64,000 nucleotides of DNA. Source: Thiomicrorhabdus sp. ZW0627 (lineage in GTDB: Bacteria; Pseudomonadota; Gammaproteobacteria; Thiomicrospirales; Thiomicrospiraceae). The notes under the pieces were generated by a model. That model searched no databases. It was given only the letters and a program-made list of their open reading frames with translations, and was not told the DNA's origin. Shown piece by piece: positions 58,229 through 64,000 of this stretch; the first letter of the stretch is position 1; each line of letters opens with the position of its first letter. The stretch spans positions 553,028 to 617,027 of the forward strand of contig NZ_JARUQR010000001.1 in NCBI RefSeq assembly GCF_029767005.1, written 5' to 3'. Both the position numbers and the translations under genes were made by a program.

Positions 58229-59430
58229 TCTGGAACGCTTTGGTCCTTGCCATCCGTGAAATACGCCGCAACCTGATGCGCTCTTTTCTGACCGTACTCG
58301 GTATCGTCATCGGGGTAGCGTCGGTCATCACCATGGTGACACTGGGAAGCGGTGCGACCTTGCAGGTAACCCAAGATGTCGCAAGCCTGGGTTCAAACCT
58401 TCTGAGCGTACGCCCCGGCCAAAGAATAAGCATGGGGGTAAGATCCGCCTCACCATCATTTAAACTGGACGACGCGCTTGCCATTGAACGGGATATTCGT
58501 GGTGTCAAAGCTGCCGCCCCCATATCGAGTTCTGCCGTGACAGCGGTTTACGGCAATGAAAACTGGTCGACAACCGTGCACGGAACCACACTAGAATACT
58601 TCACCGTCCGCGAATGGAATACCGAATTCGGACGGGTCTTTACCGATGCCGAGGTGCGTTCAGGCCGTGCTTTGTGCGTTATCGGAACCACCGTACAGAA
58701 AGAGCTGTTCGGTGATTTGAATCCGGTTGGCAACAAAATCCGTTTCAACAAAATGGCCTGTCAGGTGATCGGTGTACTGGAATCAAAAGGCCAGAGTTCT
58801 TTCGGCTCGGATCAGGATGACTTGATCCTGATGCCGTTGAAAACGTTTCAACGCCGAATCAGCGGGAATAGCGACGTCGGTCGTATTCAAGTCGCAATCC
58901 AGGAAGGTCTGAACACCGCTGAATACAAAACCAAAATCGAACGTTTGCTACGTGAACGCCGCCACCTTTCGCCCAATGAAGACAATAACTTCTCGGTCAC
59001 CGACATGAAGGAAATCGCCAGCATGCTGAGTAACATCACCAAAGTCATGACGATGTTACTCGGTGCGGTTGCTGCGGTCAGTCTACTGGTCGGCGGCATC
59101 GGAATCATGAACATTATGCTGGTATCGGTTACCGAACGAACCCGTGAAATCGGTATCCGATTGGCGATTGGCGCATTGGAAAAAGAAGTGCTGCTGCAAT
59201 TTCTGGTCGAATCGATTGTACTCTCCTCATTCGGAGGCCTGTTTGGAATCCTGCTGGCGGTCATCGCTTCTTACATCTTCTCAGTCGTCATGTCGATCCC
59301 ACTGGTGTTCAATCCGTTGGTAATCCTTATGGCCTTTGCGTTCTCTGCGTTGATCGGTGTCATCTTCGGATATTTTCCGGCCCGCAAAGCCGCCCGGCTT
59401 GATCCAATCGTCGCCTTACGCCACGAATAA
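58225..59430 (+). CDS. ABC transporter permease, MacB C-terminal type
   Basis: 401 residues, four membrane helices: one near the N-terminus (RSFLTVLGIVIGVASVITMVTLG), a periplasmic MacB-core domain (about 45-260), then FtsX-like helices 2-4 (LGAVAAVSLLVGGIGIMNIMLVSVTERTREIGIRLAIGA, and two more), ending PARKAARLDPIVALRHE, the typical family end. Start ATG 58225 overlaps the ATPase stop, with GGAGG upstream; the longer frame from 58195 is rejected. No outer-membrane channel gene is adjacent; the TolC-like gene at the right edge belongs to another operon. Confidence 0.93.
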   Translation: MIWNALVLAIREIRRNLMRSFLTVLGIVIGVASVITMVTLGSGATLQVTQDVASLGSNLLSVRPGQRISMGVRSASPSFKLDDALAIERDIRGVKAAAPISSSAVTAVYGNENWSTTVHGTTLEYFTVREWNTEFGRVFTDAEVRSGRALCVIGTTVQKELFGDLNPVGNKIRFNKMACQVIGVLESKGQSSFGSDQDDLILMPLKTFQRRISGNSDVGRIQVAIQEGLNTAEYKTKIERLLRERRHLSPNEDNNFSVTDMKEIASMLSNITKVMTMLLGAVAAVSLLVGGIGIMNIMLVSVTERTREIGIRLAIGALEKEVLLQFLVESIVLSSFGGLFGILLAVIASYIFSVVMSIPLVFNPLVILMAFAFSALIGVIFGYFPARKAARLDPIVALRHE

Positions 59431-59515
59431 GGGAGTTCATTCACTATTCAAAATGGGTGAAGATTAAGTATACTGAACGCAGCCTTTTCAAACGACGAAA
59501 CGACAGGAAAGTAAT

Positions 59516-59878
59516 ATGGCTACCGACAATACCTCAGCTCACCCACCCCTCTCGGAACTGGAACAGTCCGCCAAGAACGTGGCTTTGGTGGTCTATGTAC
59601 TGCAAGCATTCAGTTTCGTGACCGTCGTCACTTACCTGATCGGATTGATCATCAATTACGTCAAACGGGATGACGTCGCAAACACATGGATTGCCACACA
59701 TTTCCGCTGGCAGATTCGAACGTTCTGGTTCAGCTTGCTTTGGGGCTTGATCGGTCTGGCAACCGCCCCTATTTTCATCGGCTACGTCATCCTCATGGCA
59801 AACGCAATCTGGATTATCTATCGAATCGTTCGCGGTTGGTTGGCCTTGAACGACAACCAAAGTCTCTATCAGGAATAA
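59516..59878 (+). CDS. DUF4870-like small membrane protein
   Basis: 120 residues with three membrane helices (about 25-50, 65-85, 85-108). Layout SELEQSAKNVALVVYVLQAFSFVT ... NYVKRDDVANTWIATHFRWQIRTFW ... YRIVRGWLALN is that of the DUF4870/TIGR-type proteins, where HxxWQ lies at the second helix. Function unknown. AGGAAAG before ATG. 85 bases after the exporter permease, so could be co-transcribed. Confidence 0.78.
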   Translation: MATDNTSAHPPLSELEQSAKNVALVVYVLQAFSFVTVVTYLIGLIINYVKRDDVANTWIATHFRWQIRTFWFSLLWGLIGLATAPIFIGYVILMANAIWIIYRIVRGWLALNDNQSLYQE

Positions 59879-60024
59879 AAGCAGATCCCCGATTAATTAT
59901 TGATTTAAAACAACAAACACTTAATAACCTTGCATAAAATATGCTATTTAATTGACAAATCTCCAGACGATTTTTAAGCTTAAATTTCATTCCCTGCTCC
60001 CCTTACGGATTACAAGGAGGTGTG

Positions 60025-60672
60025 ATGCAACTTCCCATTCCCAACCGAACCATCGCCGGAAAAGAACTGGCAGAAGATCTGCAAAACTATCAAGGACGTG
60101 ACGATCTGATCGTACTTGCTCTCCCACGTGGCGGCGTACCCGTCGCTTATGAAATCGCAAAGTATCTGAATGCGCCTTTAGACCTGATGCTGGTAAGAAA
60201 ACTGGGAAGTCCCGGCTTTCCAGAATTGGCGATGGGCGCGATAGCCAGTGGCGGAATCAAAGTCCTCAACACACAAGTGATTAGGGCTTATGCCATCAGC
60301 GACGATGCCATCAAAGAAGTGGAACAGAAAGAGCGCGAAGAGTTGAAACGACGGGAAAAAGCTTATCGTGGAGACCACCCCCACCCTGAACTGTCAGGCA
60401 AAACGGTCATTCTGGTAGATGACGGCCTGGCAACCGGATCGACCATGCATGCCGCAATCGACGCCGTGCTCCAACAGAACCCAAAATCGATTGTCGTCGC
60501 CGTCCCGGTTGCTCCACCGGATACCGTCTATGCCTTACGCAATAAGGTAGACGAAGTGATCTGCCCGATTCAGCCGGAACCTTTCTCCTCCATCGGCCAG
60601 TGGTATAACGATTTTTCCCAGGTAAGCGACGAAGAAGTCACTGAACAGCTCTCTCAGGCCTGGCAAGAATGA
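60025..60672 (+). CDS. Phosphoribosyltransferase-domain protein
   Basis: 215 residues, type I PRT fold. LALPRGGVPVAYEIAKYL at the N-terminus, a LVRKLGSPGFPELAMGAIASGG hood segment and the PRPP loop VILVDDGLATGSTMHAAI. Start: AAGGAGG lies four bases before ATG 60025; the GTG at 60022 is too close. The next gene encodes a dienelactone-hydrolase-like protein; in actinobacteria such as Mycobacterium (Rv0571c) these two domains are fused in one chain, so the products probably act together. The nucleobase or other acceptor is unknown. Confidence 0.85.
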   Translation: MQLPIPNRTIAGKELAEDLQNYQGRDDLIVLALPRGGVPVAYEIAKYLNAPLDLMLVRKLGSPGFPELAMGAIASGGIKVLNTQVIRAYAISDDAIKEVEQKEREELKRREKAYRGDHPHPELSGKTVILVDDGLATGSTMHAAIDAVLQQNPKSIVVAVPVAPPDTVYALRNKVDEVICPIQPEPFSSIGQWYNDFSQVSDEEVTEQLSQAWQE

Positions 60673-60692
60673 TAAGACTAAGGAACACGATT

Positions 60693-61337
60693 ATGGATAC
60701 GCCACAAACAATTGTCATCGACGCCGCCAATGTCAAGCTCGAAGGCATCTTAACCGTTCCGCAAAACGCCACCGGTCTGGTTGTATTCGTCCATGGCAGC
60801 GGTAGCAGCCGTTTCAGCCCACGTAATCACTATGTTGCCAACCTATTGAATCAGACAGGCCTGGCAACGCTTCAATTCGACCTACTGACTGCCGAGGAAA
60901 ACCAGGTGGATGAAATCACCCGTGAATACCGGTTCGATATCGACCTGTTAAGCCAAAGAACGATTGCCACCGTCGATTGGTTGAGCGAACACCCTGAATT
61001 AGGTAAATTGTCGATCGGTCTGTTTGGTGCCAGCACCGGTGCGGCCGCCGCATTGAATGCAGCCAAGGCCCGACCCAATGAAGTTGAATGCGTGGTTTCC
61101 CGAGGCGGCCGCCCGGATCTGGCGATGGAGTCTTTACCCGAGGTGCTGGCTCCGACCTTGTTGATTGTCGGCAGTTACGATCATGAAGTTATGCAACTCA
61201 ACCTGCTTGCTCAAAGCGCTATGCAGGCGAAGTGTGAATTGAAGACGGTGGAAGGCGCGACCCACTTGTTCGAAGAACCCGGGACGCTGCAACAGGCCGC
61301 GACTGCGGCCAGAGATTGGTTTGACACCTATTTGTAA
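60693..61337 (+). CDS. Alpha/beta hydrolase (dienelactone hydrolase-like)
   Basis: 214 residues. Oxyanion-hole strand VVFVHGSGSSRFSPRN, nucleophile elbow GLFGASTGAAAAL (Ser), then Asp in VGSYDHEV and His in EGATHLFEEPGTL complete the triad. Start ATG 60693 has AAGGA eight bases upstream; the frame also opens at ATG 60669, which overlaps the preceding stop (ATGA) but lacks a ribosome site. Paired with the phosphoribosyltransferase. Contains a CAGGCCTG at 60856. Confidence 0.85.
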   Translation: MDTPQTIVIDAANVKLEGILTVPQNATGLVVFVHGSGSSRFSPRNHYVANLLNQTGLATLQFDLLTAEENQVDEITREYRFDIDLLSQRTIATVDWLSEHPELGKLSIGLFGASTGAAAALNAAKARPNEVECVVSRGGRPDLAMESLPEVLAPTLLIVGSYDHEVMQLNLLAQSAMQAKCELKTVEGATHLFEEPGTLQQAATAARDWFDTYL

Positions 61338-61360
61338 TCGTTTGTTTGTAACAAACCCAA

Positions 61361-61368
61361 CAGGCCTG
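61361..61368. repeat. CAGGCCTG element between convergent genes
   Basis: Extended as CCAACAGGCCTGTCGA, 24 bases after the hydrolase stop and 12 bases before the end of the PilZ gene. Preceded by a small inverted repeat GTTTGT-AACAAAC. Confidence 0.8.
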
Positions 61369-61379
61369 TCGAAAACAAA

Positions 61380-62198
61380 CTACTCTTCGTCCAGATATTC
61401 TCCGGCAATCTGCAACGCTTCCTGTGCGCTTAAACCTTGGTGCATGAAATCGTAAGCGATCTGCTGCTCTTCAGTTAGAAAACGTTTTTCAAAATCGGCA
61501 ACCATGGTTTTCCAAGCCTGCTTATCTTCTTCCTCATTCGGGGTGTGCGCCAACAACTTGGCCAGCATGCCAAGCGCCATAGTGGTTTCACTCATCTTAC
61601 GATAGGCCAGCGTGAATTCTCTAAATTGTCCGTTCAATTCGGCCTTCAAAGCAGTTTCCTGTACTTTTTCCAAACTGTCTTTCATCTGCTTCAAGAGTTT
61701 TTCACCCAACAGACGTCCGGTATCCAACTGGGAAACCGCCAGATTCAGAGCCATGCCCGCTTCCTGATAATCAGACTGGTCTGTCGACAATAAGGATCCA
61801 TCTTCCACGAAATCAAATTCGGAAACTTCGCTGACAGCCAAAGAGACTAAAGCATCTTCTTCATCAATGATGACCAGGCGATGATGCGCCAACAACTGAG
61901 AACTGGTAACGTGTGTGATATGGCAACCACAGATATACCGCCCTTCTGCAGCTCGAATGTGAATCACTTCCACACCCTCCAAGCGGTACACCTCTTCGTT
62001 ATCCAGGTTTTTCACCCTCAAACTCAGTAACTGCTTTGGATAGAACAGATCTACTTCATCGACCCAAAAACTCAAACCGGTCAGGTTGACGTCGAAGCCA
62101 TCAAAAGGCTCGGAAAACCCGACATCGTCATAATCAGTGACAATAAAATGACGTGAAAAACGGGAAGATTGACGTTGTTCGATATCTGGTTGCATCAC
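61380..62198 (-). CDS. PilZ-like protein with helical C-terminal domain
   Basis: 272 residues. Residues about 8-110 look like a PilZ c-di-GMP-binding domain: RxxxR as RQSSR and then DVNLTGLSF where the consensus is (D/N)xSxxG, with Asn in place of Ser, followed by beta strands ending GRYICGCHITHV. Residues 140-272 are helical and not recognised. Ligand binding is therefore uncertain. Start GTG 62198 has AGGAG eight bases upstream (ATG at 62195 also possible). Last gene of the TolC-adaptor-unknown operon, 15 bases after the preceding stop, suggesting c-di-GMP control of that export system. Confidence 0.72.
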   Translation of the reverse strand: MMQPDIEQRQSSRFSRHFIVTDYDDVGFSEPFDGFDVNLTGLSFWVDEVDLFYPKQLLSLRVKNLDNEEVYRLEGVEVIHIRAAEGRYICGCHITHVTSSQLLAHHRLVIIDEEDALVSLAVSEVSEFDFVEDGSLLSTDQSDYQEAGMALNLAVSQLDTGRLLGEKLLKQMKDSLEKVQETALKAELNGQFREFTLAYRKMSETTMALGMLAKLLAHTPNEEEDKQAWKTMVADFEKRFLTEEQQIAYDFMHQGLSAQEALQIAGEYLDEE

Positions 62199-62213
62199 GA
62201 CACTGACTCCTAG

Positions 62214-62477
62214 TTAGGTTTTAGGCTTGAATCCCAAGGCCAGACATTCCGCTTCAGGCAACCAACCAAGGCAACTGCGGACCTTCAATGACTGATAATT
62301 CCGAACGATCGGCATCACGGTGAGAATACCCCAAAGAATCTGATACCAGTGCCACCCGATGGCCGAAGGCTGTGTGGCCCACCATAAATTATTCACGCCA
62401 AAATGCTTAGTTTTGAACACCAGATGAATGGCCAAACGCCAGTATTTCATCCCATATTGAATGCGGGTCGATAACAT
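62214..62477 (-). CDS. Hypothetical small membrane-associated protein
   Basis: 87 residues, unrecognised. Trp/Tyr-rich with one hydrophobic segment (WHWYQILWGILTVMPIV). The C-terminal SLKVRSCLGWLPEAECLALGF carries two Cys. Weak ribosome site (AGAGA). The case for its being real is its spacing: 68 bases after the adaptor gene and 15 bases before the PilZ start, filling the operon exactly. Confidence 0.5.
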   Translation of the reverse strand: MLSTRIQYGMKYWRLAIHLVFKTKHFGVNNLWWATQPSAIGWHWYQILWGILTVMPIVRNYQSLKVRSCLGWLPEAECLALGFKPKT

Positions 62478-62545
62478 GGTTACGTCTCTTGGTTGATTAT
62501 TGATTCTTGGCCGCCATATTGAGCAGCCGGTTTCATCACTGCCGA

Positions 62546-63079
62546 TTACTTGGTTTCCAGTTCGATCAGCGGGTTATTCTCTTTATACACGGTCGTTCCC
62601 ATAGGAGCGTGAATTTTCACAACCTTAGCGGAAAACGGCGCTTTGATTTTAAAATATGGCCCCCATGACTGGGCCATTTTCAATTCTGCCTGTGCTTTAT
62701 CCACATTGGCCTTTGCCACGTCGTGTTGTAACTGTGCGGCATCCAGGGTACGTTTTGCGGTCACGGTACGGTCAAACAGGTCCAAAGCTTGATCCAATTC
62801 AATCTTAGCATCTTCATACTGCGCTTTCTTAACCGCCAACTCGGCTTTCAGATACGCCAGTTTCGCTTTGTAGCGGTTCTGATCAATCTCCAACAGAACG
62901 GTTCCGGCTTTGACTTCCTGACCTTCTTCTACATTCACTTTAGTGACCTGACCACTGACCAAAGCACCAATGGTCACATTCTCGGCAAAAGCATTCGTTG
63001 ATGTCAACGCCATCAGACCGCTGAAAATAACGGTACCGAATAGAGAATGAATCGAGTTACGACAGAACGATAATTTCAT
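62546..63079 (-). CDS. Short periplasmic HlyD-type adaptor
   Basis: 177 residues. Signal peptide (about 1-32, ending NAFA), N-terminal lipoyl half VTIGALVSGQVTKVNVEEGQEVKAGTVLLEID, a helical hairpin of about 65 residues rich in Ala/Lys/Glu, and the returning lipoyl half FKIKAPFSAKVVKIHAPMGTTVYKENNPLIELE. It ends there: the beta-barrel and membrane-proximal domains of normal RND or ABC adaptors (300-400 residues) are missing. The stop of the upstream TolC-like gene overlaps its ATG by four bases. Confidence 0.85.
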   Translation of the reverse strand: MKLSFCRNSIHSLFGTVIFSGLMALTSTNAFAENVTIGALVSGQVTKVNVEEGQEVKAGTVLLEIDQNRYKAKLAYLKAELAVKKAQYEDAKIELDQALDLFDRTVTAKRTLDAAQLQHDVAKANVDKAQAELKMAQSWGPYFKIKAPFSAKVVKIHAPMGTTVYKENNPLIELETK

Positions 63080-64000
63080 GATTGGTTTCCTTGCATTGGC
63101 TCGGAAGAGGAATCTTCTTGTTTTCTTGAAGGCTGAACGTCCGCCTTAGCGGAAAACATCTCTTTGCCCATTAAATAGTCCAGTTTGGCCCATAGCAGCG
63201 CCTGCTTGAACTTCCAGGCCACTTGCTGGTAGTTCGCTTCAGAAAGACGTACCATAGAGTCACCCAGGTCGGTTGCAGTTTCGTTTTCGTATAAGGCGCG
63301 ACTGTAATCCAAATACAAATCCGCATAATCGCCAAACGCCTGATTCTGTTTCTTTTCAGCCTGAAGCATCTTCAGCTGGAAATAAAGGTCGGCCACTTCA
63401 TCGCGTAACTGTTGTTCAAGCAGTCTCATTTTGGCCTGTATGGCTTGCATGTCGGCCTTGGCTTCGCTCACCTTGGCGGAAGTCAAACCACCATCGTACA
63501 AAGGCACGTCCACAGTCAAACCGATGTTCCAATTACCCTCTCGAATCTCCGGATAACTGGACAGTTTTCCGGCCCATGCATCAAAACTGATATTTGGCTT
63601 ATTACCGGCCTGCTGACTTTGTAACTGAAATTGTGCCGCCTGCAACTGCTGCTTCAAAGCATTTAACTGAGTATTCTGTTCCAATACCTGTTGCTGCAGG
63701 CTGTCCAACTGTAAGTCTTTATCATTGCGTTTGGCGTAATTCTCAAGCTTTGGAAAACTCAATTCATCAGGACGCGCTTTCGGTTGCCCCAGCATATTAG
63801 CCAGTGCGATTCGGGTTTTCAGCTGGTTCATCTCAGAACGCTGACGTTTGACCAGAATCTTTTGATAATCGTTTTCAATCTGAAGGTAATCGACATCCGA
63901 AATACGTTTAAGTTCCAGACGGTCTTTCGCTTTGTCCAAAGCCACATAGGCAACGGCCATGCCTTCATTATCAATCCGGTACTGAAAGTCCGCCAACAAC
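63076..64000 (-). CDS. TolC-family outer-membrane efflux protein (5' end cut off)
   Basis: The last 308 or so residues of an outer-membrane-factor protein; the frame stays open to the window edge. Alternating long amphipathic helices (DRLELKRISDVDYLQIENDYQK; LLEQQLRDEVADLYFQLKML) and strand segments (NISFDAWAGKLSSYP; NIGLTVDVPLYDGG, the conserved OEP strand-turn) are typical. Ends with a polar Ser/Glu-rich tail. First visible gene of an operon with a short adaptor, an unknown protein and a PilZ-like protein. An inner-membrane pump, if any, must lie beyond 64000. Confidence 0.87.
   Translation of the reverse strand, partial: LLADFQYRIDNEGMAVAYVALDKAKDRLELKRISDVDYLQIENDYQKILVKRQRSEMNQLKTRIALANMLGQPKARPDELSFPKLENYAKRNDKDLQLDSLQQQVLEQNTQLNALKQQLQAAQFQLQSQQAGNKPNISFDAWAGKLSSYPEIREGNWNIGLTVDVPLYDGGLTSAKVSEAKADMQAIQAKMRLLEQQLRDEVADLYFQLKMLQAEKKQNQAFGDYADLYLDYSRALYENETATDLGDSMVRLSEANYQQVAWKFKQALLWAKLDYLMGKEMFSAKADVQPSRKQEDSSSEPMQGNQS

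Noticed and set aside
1-64000. Prophage, insertion sequence, integron or CRISPR array
   Set aside because: No transposase, integrase, phage structural genes, or regularly spaced repeats were seen. The CAGGCCTG copies are irregularly spaced and too short for CRISPR.

Overview
The window looks like chromosomal DNA of a sulfur-oxidising gammaproteobacterium, most likely of the Thiomicrospira / Hydrogenovibrio / Thiomicrorhabdus group. The reasons are a Tat-exported SoxB at the left edge, moderate GC, type II NADH dehydrogenase, dense c-di-GMP signalling, and gammaproteobacterial synteny blocks (ubiI-ubiH-pepP-ygfB / zapA-6S RNA-fau; tsaE-amidase / queG; dapA-bamC). The species call is inference. 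I see no prophage, transposase, CRISPR array, rRNA or tRNA.

Layout. 1-7.9 kb (minus): soxB (3' end cut by the window), purL, bamC, dapA. 8-10 kb (plus): a Bcp-type peroxiredoxin and a PIN-PhoH ATPase. 10-12 kb (minus): a LysR regulator and a 6-TM potassium channel. 12-16.5 kb (minus): the ubiquinone hydroxylase pair, pepP and ygfB, divergent from zapA, 6S RNA and fau (16.6-17.8 kb). 17.9-22.5 kb: amidase and tsaE (minus), queG (plus), dgt (minus). 22.7-39.1 kb is rich in signalling: a PAS-PAS-GGDEF cyclase, an APC permease, a DUF2238 membrane protein, an AsmA protein, an overlapping cluster of hybrid kinase, kinase and REC-HD-GYP phosphodiesterase, an SDR enzyme, and a substrate-binding lipoprotein abutting a membrane GGDEF-EAL protein. 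39.2-50.8 kb: proS, a solitary PD-(D/E)XK-like protein, a LigB-type dioxygenase, two tandem zinc-free MDR oxidoreductases, a small lipoprotein, DUF2784, a slipin-NfeD pair, alanine dehydrogenase, a small conserved protein and ndh. 50.8-56 kb: a charged secreted protein, a parvulin, DUF6172, YedI, MtfA, a second copy of the small conserved protein and the ribosome-assembly GTPase YlqF/RbgA. 56.2-64 kb: a MacA-MacB-type export system in three cistrons, a small membrane protein, a phosphoribosyltransferase/hydrolase pair, and a minus-strand operon of TolC-like protein, short adaptor, unknown protein and PilZ protein, cut at the right edge.

Two themes stand out. First, c-di-GMP: one cyclase, one dual GGDEF-EAL protein with a probable periplasmic ligand-binding partner, one HD-GYP response regulator fed by two kinases, and a divergent PilZ protein. 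Second, the palindromic octamer CAGGCCTG occurs 18 times by eye, where about one is expected by chance. It is concentrated between genes and often extended to AACAGGCCTGTT. It behaves like a genome-wide signal (uptake-sequence-like, methylation or protein-binding site, or terminator-associated) and is the most promising undescribed element here.
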